From positions 49,203,327 to 49,267,326 of the forward strand of contig NC_054704.1 of NCBI RefSeq assembly GCF_016097555.1: a stretch of 64,000 nucleotides of DNA, given 5' to 3'. Shown here one piece after another: positions 14,638 to 27,000 of this stretch. Position 1 is the first letter of the stretch, and every line of letters begins with the position of its first letter. The notes beneath the pieces were generated by a model, which did not search any database, was not told the DNA's origin, and saw only the letters and a program-made list of their open reading frames with translations. Source of the stretch: Gigantopelta aegis. Its lineage: Eukaryota; Mollusca; Gastropoda; Neomphalida; Peltospiridae. The position numbers and the translations under genes were made by a program.

Positions 14638-17600
14638 ATGTCTACACGAAGTGTAATAAATGCGAGTACGGCCAGTCTGGGTCGACGATGTAAGTTTAAT
14701 GTTTAGTCAATATTATAAATATATTATTAGGACAAAATAACTATCCTATTTCCTTGCTGTTGTAAATAGAGACAATATAGACCTTCTAGTCTTTGCAATT
14801 AAATTTGGTAAAATTATTTACAATATTTCGGGTGAGTATTATAGCGGGGAGACACCAGGCTGTTTAAATTTGAACTGAAATAAGGGGCTTCTGCGGCTAC
14901 AGGTATCCCCAAACAGCTCCGATAGTGCTCAGGGCTGAGTTCAGCCAAACAGAGCAGAAAAACGTCCGCTAAACTGGATTATGCGCTTTATGGTAAACCA
15001 AATGGTCATGTAGGGAACCAATCAAATAGTTTGCAAACGTTATATAATAAAGAGACAACATCATTGCCTTGCCTTTACTACTGTAAGTAAAACAGCTAGA
15101 TATAGCTTGTATGACGTTTCTAGCGGCGGAGTCATCAACTTTTGAGTTAAAAGTTTAACGTTTCACGTTTCGACTACATGAGTTTCTCACGAACTATAAG
15201 AACTAGGTCAATGAAACTTGGTTTATAGTTGCACATGTGGGTGTTCATCACAGTGGATTGAACATGTTTATGGTAAGCGAGACATTTAATTCCGCGGTAT
15301 TCTTGTTTTATAATATATAACCATAGCGCCCTTGAAGTTGTTTGGAAGTACCTATGATTTCACTAGGCACCAAATCCTGCTGGTTGTGGCTCAGGAAGAC
15401 GTAGCATTGAGTAGCATATTTGCTGTCGGCAGCATGCAAAGAGTTAAACAGCAATATGCCTAATTGATAGGAGCATAAAAATAGGAAGAGGGAAGGGGAG
15501 AAGGAGATAGATATTGACAAGAAGAAGACTAAAGAAGCTGGAAGTTGACAAGATGAAGATGAAGGTTGAGAAGAAGAAGGAGATAGAGGTTGACAACAAG
15601 AAGAAGATGGAGGTTGACAGCAAGGAGATGGAGGTTGACAGCAAGGAGATGGAGGTTGACAGCAAGGCGATGGAGGTTGACAGCAAGGCGATGGAGGTTG
15701 ACAGCAAGGAGACGGAGATTGACAACAAGAAGGAGGACAATGGCGAGGAAGATGCTGCCAAAGAGAAGAATTAGGTGGAGGTTGTTTAAAAGGAGGAGAT
15801 TCAAAAGAAGGAAGAGGAGGTTGACAAAAAGAAGGGTATATAAGATGACCAGAAGGATATAGAGGTTAACTAGACTTAACTAGAGGTTGACTAGATGGAG
15901 GTTGATTAGAACGAGATGGAGGTTGACCAGAAGAAGGAGATGGAGGTTGATCAGAAAAATAATATAGATGTTGACCAGAAAAAGGATATAGAGGTTAACT
16001 AGAAGAAGGATATAGAGGTTGACTAGAAGAAAAATATGGATGTTGACTAGAAGGAGATGGATGTTTCTTTGTCACATCGGAATGTAGACACGTGTACATC
16101 ATTCATCTACTTGTGTGCAACGGGTCGCAGGATCGATTCCTCCCGGGTATTTCATACCCAGTGTTCCAATACGGATATATCAAAGACCGCAGGGTTTACA
16201 ATGTTGTCTGCGAGAAAGATGGCTTGCTGCTAACCTAAACATGTGATAAAATCGGTTGTCTTCTCTAATTGTTTAGATAGTGCCAGAAGTTATCATAATG
16301 TATTAGTCGCCAATTAAAGGCAGACTCGCGCGGACAGTTAACCTAAATGAAGGAAGGAAATGTTTTATTTAATGACGCACTCAACACATTTTATTTACGG
16401 TTATATGGCGTCAGACATATGTTTAAGGACCACACATATTGAGAGAGGAAACCCACTGTCGCCACTTCATGGGCTACTCTTTTTTATTAGCAGCAAGGGA
16501 TCTTTTATATGCACCATCCCACAGACAGGATAGTATATACCACGGCCTTTGTTAGACCAGTTATGGAGCACTGGCTGGAACGAGAAATAGCCAATGGGTC
16601 CACCGGCGGGGATCGATCCTAGACCGACTGCGCATCAAGCGAACGCTTTACCACTGGGCTACGTCCCGCCCCGTTAACCTAAATGTGGGTCACCTAAATA
16701 TTACCTGAAAATATATAGACCCTATATGCAATATGTGAGAGGAGGAGACAAAAACGAATCCTGTAATTGGTGCAGCTGTCTTTATACGTTTAGTCTACCG
16801 GCCTCGGTGGCGTCGTGGGTAGGCCATCAGTCTACAGGCTGGTAGGTACTGGGTTCGGATCCCAGTCGAGGCATGGAATTTTTAATCCAGATACCGACTC
16901 CAAACCCTGAGTGAGTGCTCTGCAAGGCTCAATGGGTAGGTGTAAACCACTTGCACTGACCAGTGATCCATAACTGGTTCAACAAAGGCCATGGTTTGTG
17001 CTATCCTGCCTGTGAGAAGCGCAATTAAAAGATCCCTTGCTGCCTGTCGTAAAAGAGTAGCCTATGTGGTGACAGCGGGTTTCCTATAAAAACTGTGTTA
17101 GAATGACCATATGTTTGACGTCCAATAGCCGATGATAAGATAAAAAAAAATTCAATGTGCTCTAGTGGCGTCGTTAAATAAAACAAACTTTACTTTACTT
17201 TATACGTTTAGTCTAGTCTACAAGAGTTCACCTTTCCTTTTTTTTTCTTTTTTAATTTCAGCCAAAAATCGGTCGTTCCGTAAACAACGGTCGAAACGTA
17301 AATTCAGCAAGGCCATGCTGCTGGGTCTGGAGCTGCACGAGGCGGCGTCTAGCAACGACTACGACGCCCTGCAGGAGTACATCAAGAGCGGCAAGTTCGA
17401 CATCAACGAGAAGGACACAGACTGGTTTTGCAGGACTCCTCTCCACTGGGCGTGCACAAAAGGTACTGTATTATTGGTGGGAACATATATTCAACAAGTT
17501 AGTAATACACGAGTGTCCATTCTCTGCATTCCGCTCCAGCCAGTGCACCACGACTGCAATCTAATTAAAATTAGCTCCACTATTACATGTGGATCTGACA

Positions 17601-20600
17601 GCAGCCAGTTGGAGTTCATGTCCACCAATCAAAACCTTACTTGCAGAATCATGCCAGTGATTTGAAAATAATTTGAAAATATTCCAAATTATCCTGAGGG
17701 TATACGACATGTTTCATGTGAATTACGAATGCCTTGTTTAGACCAGTAGAACTAATTTTAATCAGATTGCTAACAACACTGCGTATAGACTCCAATGTCC
17801 AGGTAACATTTCGTCTGAAAATAATAATTTAAATATTGACCAATCACACTTCGCCTTTTATAACGTTATTTGGGAGCATACAAATTCTAAAATTATCGGG
17901 CGAGTCTATTTTAGTAGCCGCAGTACAGCGAACCATACCAATACGTACGGGATGGGTTATCAGTCTTCAATTTTACATTACAAATTATTTGTTTATTAAA
18001 AAAACTAAAACACTAAATCAGTCTTCAGTTTTACATTACAAATTATTTATTTTATAAAATAAAACATGTTTTAAGGCATTCGTAACTAACGCGAAACATG
18101 TCGTATACCCTCAGAATAATTCGGAATGGTTTCAAATTATTTTTAAATCACTGGCATGATTCTGCAAGTAAGGTTTTGATTGGTGGACACGAGCTTCAAC
18201 TGGCTGCTGTTAGATCCACATGTAATAGTGGAGCTAATTTTAATTAGATTGACCACGACTGGTACATTAAAAGGTTGTGGTATGTGCTATCCTGTCTACG
18301 GGATGGTGCATATAATAGACCCCTTGCTGCTAATCGAAAAGAGTAGTCCATGAAGTGGCGACAGCGGGTTTCCTCCCTCAATATCTGTGTGGTCCTTAAC
18401 CATTTATCCGACGCCATATAACCGTAAATAAAATGTGTTGAGTGCGTCGTTAAATCATTTCCTTCATTATTTCTTTCCTTCCATTCTCTGCAAAACATTA
18501 TCGCAAGGCTTTAAAATTGACAGATAGGAAGAGGCGATTGCCGCTCAAAATACACAGTATAACTGAGTTCATGAGCAGTCTTTGCTTTCCATCTTAAAGT
18601 TAAAGTTTGTTTTGTTTACCGACACCACTAGAGCACTTTGAGTAATTAATCAAACATGTCAAACATTTGGTAATTTTGACACGTAGTCAACAGAGGAAAT
18701 TCTTAACATATTTCCTAATGCTGCAAGGGACCTTTTATATGCACTTTCCCACAGACAGGAAAGCACATACCACGGCCTTTGATCAGATGTGGTGCACTGG
18801 TTGGAACGAGAAAAAACAATCAGTCGTATGGATCCACAGAGGTGATTCGATCATGTGACGCAAGCACCTCAAGCGAGCTGAGCTAAATCTCGCCCCTTCC
18901 CATTTTAAAGTATCATATAGCTATAGAATTTGCATCAATATCTGCAGTCTAGAACTTCTTCCAAGTTTCTAGTTTTTGCTTCAAGATTAATATTTGAGAA
19001 GCAAAGATTGCTTCCCACTCAACATAACGAATTTTAGACCTTGTTACCCGCCTGTGCCCCCCGCCCCCCTCCCCCTCCCTTCCCCACTCGAGGACGAAAA
19101 TGTTGGGGTGGGTTTTTTTTTATTGGTTTTTTTTTAACTCTCTATTTAAATATTAAGGTAAAACAATGTGAAAAGTTGCATACTGGTATAGTTTTTAGTT
19201 CTCTTTCATATAAAAGCAGGACACACGTCATCTGTCCACAACAGCAGCTGTCATCTTGATTTTTAAAATGGCCGCCATTGAAAAAACTATTTGCCAATAT
19301 AGGCTACGTACTCGCCATACCCATATCGCCTTTTGTGTCAAACTACATTATGTATTAAGCTTGGTTTCCATTTATTATATTCAATCTGTACCACAACTAA
19401 TACAGACTAACGCAAATCGACACAGATAAAAAAAAAATGTGCGAACACACTCGCAGACGATCTCTGTCCCAAAGATCCATCACGAATTCGACGCAGGCCG
19501 TCTGCGACTAGTAGGCCTACTGTTTCCCCATAGCAATTCCATTCATGATTTGCTACAGATTTGTTTATGGAAACTAGACATGTTCCTTTCTACTCAACAT
19601 GGTACATAAATATACTAGTTTTAACTTTATAACCAGGCTCGTAAGAACGATATCTGGAGGAGGAAAATATTTAGTGTGTGTGTGGAAGGGGGGTGGGGGG
19701 GGGGGGCACATGTCAGGTTACGGGTGTTCAAACGATAGTTAGCTTAATCGGGCTTTAACAAAAATAATTAAAACCAAGCACTGAATAAATAGGTCTACAA
19801 GTAATAATTGAAAATGAAATGTTGAAACTTGATTTAGAACAACCAAAGGTATCCATAAGTTGAGTAATTAAATCTAAACTTTATTGTGTATTTATGCAAA
19901 TATAATTAAAATGACAATATTAGACTAACCCAGGATTAATATAACTATGATTTGAACAACTGGGCTCAGATTTTTATATTTATTTATATAGAAAAAAGTA
20001 CATTTTTATACTCAAGTGGAGGGTGCGGTGTGGGGGGATTCACAGGCACCCGCCCAACCCCAAAGTTCCTACGGGCTTGATAATGATTTATTAAAAATGA
20101 TTATCGACATAGTTATTAGAAATGTATGTAATATTATGTAGGATTTGTTGATGGAATACGTCTGCTTCTTGAAAATGGCGCCAACGGAACTTCTAGGACT
20201 GAAACTGGTTGGACTCCCGCCCACTGCGCTGCGGAGGCGGGGAGACTGAATGCTCTACGAGCACTCCACACCGCCCACGTACCAATCGACAGAAAAGACA
20301 AACACGGCGCAACACCACGCAGAATTGCAACCATCTACGACCACAAGGACTGCATACGCTTTTTACAGCAGTCAGTGTTTCTATTTTTGTTTTAATTTGT
20401 ACAATATCATACTGTAGCAGTGGCGGATTAAGAAAATCCATTGTGGGGCAATGACATGAGGCGGAATGCCAAAGGCACTTTGGGGAAGGTTTTGAGGGAA
20501 AAGAAAATTAATGTATAATAAAATTATATTTGTCGCAAAATTTAGGGGGTGGGCCCCTGTCCCCGCCCTAGATTCGCCTCTGTTTAGGGCCACGTGTAGC

Positions 20601-22110
20601 CTAATACCACTAAATCTAATCCTGTAGGAGAATCTTTTGACTGTCCAAGTCCCGCAAAAACGGCAAAATTGTCGTACCATGGCCCCATTATACGAAGCGA
20701 TCTTAGCACTAAAATCACCATTTATAAGTGCATGTGGTAGCTATGCAGTTAAGGTTAACTTAGCGCTAAGATCGCTTCGTAAAAGGGGGCCCAGGTGGCA
20801 CCCAGCAAATGTACGTTTCAAGCACAGTATTTATTACCGGTACGCTGATACCAGTTCAAAGCAAATTACACAACATTTTCCTGGCACTTAGGTACACTAG
20901 GGACATTCCTGAGTTTGCTGCAACTTTTAATATGTTATCGACTAACAGAGCCTTTTTTAACGATTGTAATTACATATCAAAGTAAAGTAAAGTTTGTTTT
21001 ATTTAACGACGCCACTAGAGCACATTGATTTTTAATCTTATCATCGGCTATTGGACGTCAAACATAAGGTCATTCTGACACTGTTTTTTAGAGGAAACCC
21101 GCTGTCGCCACATAGGCTACTCTTTTACGACAGACAACAAGGGATCTTTTATTTGCGCTTCCCATGGCCTTTGTTGAACCAGTTATGGATCACTGGTCGG
21201 TGCAAGTGGTTTACACCTACCCATTGAGCCTTGCGGAGCACTCACTCAGGGTTTGGAGTCGGTAGCTGGATTAAAAATCCCATGCCTCGACTGGGATCCG
21301 AACCCAGTACCTACCAGCCTGTAGACCGATGGCCTAACCACGACGCCACCGAGGCCGGCAATTAATTACATATCAAATGTATTTTTCTGCATAAAATATT
21401 AGTGGCTATATATTAAACGTATTTCTGATCATTCTACTATTTGTGCTAGGTTAAATTTCATTTTATTTCCTAAAATATGATTTTCTCGTACGTACGAAAT
21501 TATTCAGTTTCAGATTCTCAGTTTGGGATTCTCACAAATATTAAGACGACCAGAAACACGTTGAATATACAGACACTGATATTCTAAACAAGAAAATATA
21601 TTTAATATGTAAGTTTAATCGTAGAAATATTTTATTAGTCGGAAACATCTTACAATGCAGCAAACTCGGGAATGTCCCTTTAATAAATATGTGTAATATA
21701 AATGCTAGTACTTGTACGTAGCATACACATATTAGCAAACACATTGCTCCCCTACTCAATAACCCTAGGTGTAATACTAGGGTTATATATTATGGAATAG
21801 ACATATAATACAAGTATTTCACCCTATGTCAGTAGTTCGGGGTGTGTGCATGGTTCATTTTTTACATTTGGTACCAAAATTAATATTCTAGGATCTTCAA
21901 GGTTTTTTTATACTGAAAAAGCTGAATAATATGTTTTTCTTTTTCTATTTCGCATTGCGAACATGCATTTGCCAGGCTTTATAAATTGCAACCGATTTGA
22001 AACAATTGTTAGCAGTGCGTTCTGTTTGTGTTTTCAGGGCTGAGTATGAACAATACGAAAGACGGAAGAAACTGGGTATCGAAGACAACTCTGACGACGA
22101 TTATGACTGA
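14638..22110 (+). CDS. ANKRD66: Ankyrin-repeat protein, ANKRD66-like
   Basis: Four exons, 14638-14689, 17262-17462, 20142-20370 and 22038-22110 (TGA), total 555 nt or 184 residues. Split codons agree at every junction. Exon 1 (MSTRSVINASTASLGRR) has an ideal gtaagt donor and supplies the single base that exon 2 needs; it is the least certain part. After a basic leader (FRKQRSKRKFSKAML) come about three ankyrin repeats: LELHEAASSNDYDALQEYI, then RTPLHWACTKG with GIRLLLENGAN, then GWTPAHCAAEAGRLNALRAL and GATPRRIATIYDHKDCIRFL. The end is acidic (IEDNSDDDYD). Human ANKRD66 shares the spacing, including DW.NRTPLHWA and GWTPAH.AAE. It is expected to be a protein-binding scaffold; no enzyme activity is predicted. 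Intron 1 holds a minisatellite and two SINEs. An ankyrin paralogue cannot be excluded. Confidence 0.85.
15485..16052. repeat. Purine-rich minisatellite in ankyrin-gene intron 1
   Basis: Irregular array of roughly 24-bp units around 'gaggttgacagcaaggagat', best preserved at 15600-15720 and decaying to the right. Open frames on both strands (EVDSKEM-type or LLAVNLH-type repeats) come from the array and are not flanked by splice sites that fit the gene. Confidence 0.9.
16350..16672 (-). mobile_element. Full-length SINE (head 1, tail A) with 13-bp target duplication
   Basis: Flanked by perfect 'gttaacctaaatg' at 16337-16349 and 16673-16685. Minus-strand head 'gctacgtcccgccc' at the right, A-type tail and CCTT end at the left. 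Young by its intact duplication. Confidence 0.95.
16798..17198 (+). mobile_element. Full-length SINE (head 2, tail B) with about 16-bp target duplication
   Basis: Head 2 begins 'ccggcctcggtggcgtcgtg' and carries 'gggttcggatcccagtcgag' as B-box region. The tail ends in a TTTAC repeat. Flanks share 'ttatacgtttagtcta' (up to 16797 and up to 17215). The right duplication ends 46 bases before the splice acceptor of ankyrin-gene exon 2. Confidence 0.93.
17524..18470 (+). mobile_element. SINE (tail A) split by a MULE-like MITE
   Basis: The left piece holds only 'ccagccagtgcaccacgactg'. The copy resumes at 18252 with 'accacgactggtacatt' and runs to an A-type tail. The repeated 'accacgactg' is the target duplication made by the MITE at 17557-18251. 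Confidence 0.85.
17557..18251. mobile_element. MULE-like MITE, copy 2
   Basis: Starts 'caatctaattaaaattagct' and ends 'agctaattttaattagattg'. Terminal inverted repeats extend about 130-190 bp, including 'caatcaaaaccttacttgca' and its inverse near 18170. Flanked by perfect 10-bp 'accacgactg' (17547-17556 and 18252-18261). Interior matches copy 1 at 5601-6162, for example 'tttgggagcatacaaattct' against the related word near 5746. A terminus-like stretch lies inside at 17738-17768, suggesting an internal rearrangement. Confidence 0.85.
18596..18895 (-). mobile_element. Diverged SINE (head 1, tail B)
   Basis: Minus-strand copy with 'aaagtttgttttgttt' at its tail end and a decayed head before 'ctcgcccc'. 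Intronic in the ankyrin gene. Confidence 0.75.
20418..20582. mobile_element. hAT-like MITE, copy 1
   Basis: Ends 'cagtggcggattaag' and 'ctagattcgcctctg' are imperfect inverted repeats of the CAGnGGCGGAT type used by hAT elements. Starts 47 bases after the donor of ankyrin exon 3. No clear 8-bp duplication seen. Confidence 0.5.
20900..21678. mobile_element. MITE F copy 1, interrupted by a SINE
   Basis: Begins 'gggacattcctgagtttgct' and ends 'gcaaactcgggaatgtccc', inverted repeats. The SINE at 20982-21363 lies inside. Compared with the solo copy at 36029-36293 it also carries extra sequence around 21480-21590. Confidence 0.8.
20982..21363 (-). mobile_element. SINE (head 2, tail B) inserted in MITE F
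   Basis: Flanked by the 14-bp duplication 'aattacatatcaaa' (20968-20981 and 21364-21377). Head 2 'gacgccaccgaggccgg' lies at the right end, tail B at the left. Confidence 0.93.
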
Positions 22111-23690
22111 GTAAACTTGCATTATCGTTTGTGTTGTTTAGCATCGTGCTTCCCTGAAATCATGGCCATCCGTCAAGGGCAAATCTAGTGTTTTTGAAAG
22201 GGGTGTGCTATGTTTGTTGTGGAAGATTTGTGTACCCCTGCATCTTGATTCGTTATCATAACAAGTATCACTATCAGATCGTCACCATCATCATCATAAT
22301 CATCATCATCATCATTACCATCATCATCCTGTTTCATTAGATGTTTACATTAATAGTTGGGTAGTCTAAATGGCATATGTATAGTGTATATTGCGTGATT
22401 CAGTACATGCTGTAGACAGATCCAACCATATATGTAGCGTCGACCAACTCAAACATCCATATTTATTTACTTTATGTAGCGTCGACCAACTCAAACATCC
22501 ATATTTATTTATTTTGTTACATTTGATACATGTCGTTTGTCTATTATTTACAACCATTATTTAATCATTTCTGATCGGTAACGTTTGGAATTTAATTTAT
22601 AATTTAAACAGCAGTTTGTTTAACTTATAATTATACATATTATATTGCCTCCACTCCACCCCACGCCATCCACCCCACCCCACCCTTACTTTACTTGTCA
22701 TGACCAGCGAACAGTGGAGAAATTGTAGGGAAAACGTAACTTACATGGCAGCCCATACAAGTAAATAAATAAATAAATAAATATACAAATAAATAAAATT
22801 ACAAACAAATAAATAAATTATTTTTAAAATCCCAACTCTACTTGCCAACGACAATCAAGCTTCAGAACATTGCGTGAAAAACTAATGCTTTTAAAACTCC
22901 CTGTTACAATTAACATCTTGATCGGTATCTGAATCCGCAGCCCTTGGCATAGTGCACCATCACTGTTACTTGCTACACTAAACCACGCATTCAAAACAAA
23001 CGTGTATTTTTGCCTTATAAACAATGACCGGAATCAGTTCATATAGAATAAAACAAAAATACTTGTGATCGCGACTGTAACGAATTATATGATTGTCTCT
23101 TCCTGTTGGGAGTTGATTGCCTGGATCCAATCATTTGGTACATGACTGTGGTGTGTGTAGTAAATTACAAATGCTAAAAATTATTGTTTGGTGACCAAAT
23201 TGCTTCATGACCTCTACTGTTACTTAACCAGCAAATCAAAGCGTCTAATGCATAATATGTCAAAACCTGTTAAAAAATAGATTTACGTATAGTTGGTTGG
23301 TTACTGGTTCTTGGTACCAAGTATAGCAGTTATGTCTGTGGATATATTTATGATATAATCTTATATGTATTAATGCTGTTCTGGTCATGATAATATGAAG
23401 AACGGACAGTCACATCGATTTAAAAAAAAAAAATTATATGTAGAAGCCCACAAAGCCAACTTATTTAATTTTTTATTGGGTGATCGATAACCGTATTGTA
23501 AACTTCTGCTTCCACATATATGAGTTAAATCTGGAACCGCTTTTGTCACTTCGATAAAAGAAATAGGCCAAGTATTGTGTGCTCAATTCTGTTAAACTTT
23601 ACATGAAATAAAATTCTGTTAAATTGTACATGAAATAAAATTATGTTAAACTTGACATGAAATAAAATTGTTTATTACAAATAGTGTCAG
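22111..23690 (+). other. 3' UTR and downstream of the ankyrin gene
   Basis: No coding exon seen. It contains an ATC-rich tract (22267-22330), a 38-bp tandem duplication of 'gtagcgtcgaccaactcaaa' (22433-22514), AAAT runs near 22760, and a triple repeat with AATAAA at 23587-23668. Confidence 0.5.
23587..23668 (+). terminator. Triple tandem repeat, each unit with an AATAAA signal
   Basis: Three units of about 28 bases, each ending 'catgaaataaaatt', lie 1.5 kb after the ankyrin stop codon. They are candidate polyadenylation signals for that transcript; no downstream GT-rich rule was tested beyond the T/G-rich DNA that follows at 23690-23870. Confidence 0.4.
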
Positions 23691-24069
23691 TTGACTTTGT
23701 TTTTTGGGTTTAGTTTATTATTATTATTATTATTTATTTGTTTACTTGTTGCTGGGTTTTTTGTTGTTGTTTTTATGTGTGTTTTTTGTTTTGTTTTGTT
23801 TTTTGTGGGAGTTTTTTTGGTGTTTGTTTTGGGGGGGATTTTTTGGGTTTTTGTTGTTGTGTGGGTGGGATGGGAGGGTGTATGTTTGCATCGCAACACT
23901 ATTCAGTTGATGTATTTTGGTGTTTAGTGTCACAAGAATACAACAAACATGAGAAATTACATTTGAACGGAACACACAAAAAAACACACAAAAACAACCC
24001 TACAAAAAAAAAAAAAAAAACAGAAGAAATATAGAGCGCATCTTTTTCAATAATAAAACAAAAAGACTA

Positions 24070-24075
24070 TTTTAT
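24070..24075 (-). terminator. Candidate poly(A) signal of the reeler gene
   Basis: Minus-strand AATAAA about 17 bases beyond the stop codon at 24092. If used, the 3' UTR would be very short. Confidence 0.35.
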
Positions 24076-24091
24076 TTTCCCTCTATAATAT

Positions 24092-27000
24092 TCATGTACT
24101 AGCAATGACAAAAACAACGAACAGAAACGACAGCATCATGTGACTGGACGGATTCGACGTTGTCGCTGACGTCACTGGGCCCTGAGCAACCTGCTCCGTG
24201 TCGTACGGCGAGTTGGCGCGCTCCACGTCCGGTACGGGGCTGATAGCAGACGACAAACATCTGGGAGTGTCCATTGATTCCAGATCCACCATCACCTCGG
24301 AATCCACGTGTGTCCAGAAGATGTGACTGTCCTTAACAACGGTCGTTCTTGAAAGAAAGTAATGCAAAAAAAATAAAAATAAAAATAATAATAATTGGTA
24401 AGGAAATATTAATATAGACATTTCTTTATAAAACATTAATTTTGTCTCAAGATTTTAACTCTTGTCTACATTTTAACGCCATACATTGAATGGTGTACGT
24501 GGCTAAGCATGGGTCTTTGTCTTTAAAACTGTATTTTATAAGCACGAATCCTTATCCAGGAATTGTATGAAAAAAAAAAAAATGTTTTCATAGTTGACAA
24601 ATTATCATGGGACTTACATATACAGGGTCTTAACAGATAAATAATTATTTCTATCTATTCAGTTATAAAATTAGCAAATATTGATCATATTGGTTACAAT
24701 ATATATATAGCTTTGTTTTGTCTAATAGCCGATGTCTTTTTTCGTGTTAGGGTCCTTGGATATAACCATATACATTTGTACATCTAGGCTATTGTGCCTG
24801 ACAGCAGATATGTAGTAGGCCTACATAAAAACAACCTTAATACCTTTTTCAGCGTTTGTAAATTGTTTCCAAGTATTAAAACTTTTGTATTACTAACACT
24901 AGTAAATCAAAACTATTTTGATATGCATATACGTTGCTTACCGGATGACCACGTGGCCAGAGCTAATAGTTGGTGCCGTCCAATAAACAGAGACCGACCT
25001 CTTTCTCGAATTCGTCGAATGGCTGACAGCTGACTGAAAACGTGGGGGGAAATTCGCATATTAAAATTCAGATTAAAATGTAACTGTTTATTTATTTATT
25101 TTAATTGATTGATATGCATTTTTGAAATAATAGTGATTTTGTTTTGGTCGTAAATTCACAAATTATTCGGTCAGATAAGTATGGGCTAATTTAGGTAGAG
25201 GTGTCTCTATAGGGTGTATACTACCAAATCAAATCCCATAGACGACAATAGTAACATATGTGGCTAAAACTCCTACCTGCAACGTATCAACCGACACAAA
25301 CGCCACGGATATAAATACTACCACCCCTTACACTTAAAGTGAATCAGAAAAAAATGGGGGTCAAGCTGCTCGTTTCTGAGATAACGGGTAGCGTCTATGA
25401 CTACCCTAGTTTCGCACAAAATTCGAGTACTTTTTTTTACAGGTACCCCATACATGTTTCAAGCACAAGGCTACTTGACACATTGGTACTAGATGAAATA
25501 AAATTGCAATTTTTTTTTACCCAGATGAAACTATTATTTTTTACAGCCAACACACTCACATTTATAACCAATCACAGGACTTGTGGTGTTCACTTCTCTA
25601 TCAAAAGTTCGGTGCACCTCGCACTTTGACCCAGCCGGAAGTTATTTGGTTTAGTACTACCTCTAGAACGATCAGATCAGATCACCTATTTCATACCCCC
25701 ATGGATATCACCAAGAAGAATGAAACCTCGTGTACAATGACTCACTGCTCAAAGGAAATGTAAACGAGTATGAAATGAATTACATTACCATCACCAGTAG
25801 CCAATGAAAAATAATACGACTTTTTTCTCAGTATTTATATCGATCACCGTTCAGAGGCGGATCTAGGAGGAGCATGTGCCCGACTCCCCCCCCCCCCCCC
25901 CCCACATAGACCAAAGTTCCCTTGGCATTCCACCTCATGTCACTGGACACCCCCCCTACCCCCCCCCCCCCCCCAAATGGATATTCTGGATCCGCCACTG
26001 CCGTAGGTGGACCAATTGGGCTCAAAAACTGGTGTATCAAAGGCCGTGGTATGTCTATCCTGCCTGTGGTATATCTATCCTGCCTGTGGTATAGTGCATA
26101 TAAAAGATCCCTTGTTGTTAAGTAATTATCTCTGTTGTCCCTAGCCATATAACAGTAAATAAAATGCGTTGAGTTCGTCGTTAAAAAAAGACACTTCGTT
26201 ATTTATTTTTTCTCTCAGTATAAATATGTTTTTTACACCAATATTTCATTACTTGATTTATTCAGTGCCGTAAAGGCCCTTTTCCCAACTTACGTGAACA
26301 ATACCAAAGCAGTGTGCCGTCTTCAGTCCGTAGTCTGTCGTCTGGAACACCCCCACTGTGCGAGTGTAGTTAACCCGACACCCCACCTCACGGGCCTGCA
26401 TGAACACCCCTTTAAAATAGCCGCCACTTGCTTCTAGAGTCACTGAAAATGTATTGCACCACATCTAAGTTTGATAATATGGCCTTAAAGGGTTTTAATG
26501 AACTAACTGAAAATACAATTCATTGCATATAACATAGAAAAGGACTGGGAATAGTAAATCATACTGATTGCAATTTTGTTTTTAATCTCCAAAACCACTA
26601 GCAGTAAACAATTATTAGTAGAGGAGGGATGAATACAAGGCTTATTTATTTATGTTTAATGCCTAATGGGACTAAATGATTTTGTTATGCAATTCAAATA
26701 CTGTCCAGTACTTAAAGATACTGTCCTGAGTTTGCAGCGATTGTAAACGTTTCCAACTAACAGACATTTTAGCGACTAAATTTACATATTATATACATCG
26801 TCTTGTTTACCAATATTTGTATGTCCGTGCGATAGCGGTCTTGTGCTGATGTTAGTAGCAGTCACTGGGGTTTTAGAGTTGTTGTTGTTGTTGTTTGTTT
26901 TTGTTGTTTTATTGTTGTGTTTGTTTGGGGGTTTTTGTGTGGTTTTTGTTGGATTTTTTGTGGGGTTTTTGTGTGTGTGTTTGGGTTTTTTTGGGGGGGG

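Noticed and set aside
15444-15862. Repetitive open frames on both strands
   Set aside because: By-product of the 24-bp purine-rich minisatellite; the frame is open on both strands for the same reason.
23687-24034. Several overlapping open frames rich in Phe/Val/Cys or Lys/Asn/Thr
   Set aside because: T/G-rich low-complexity DNA between two convergent genes; no family resemblance or splice partners.
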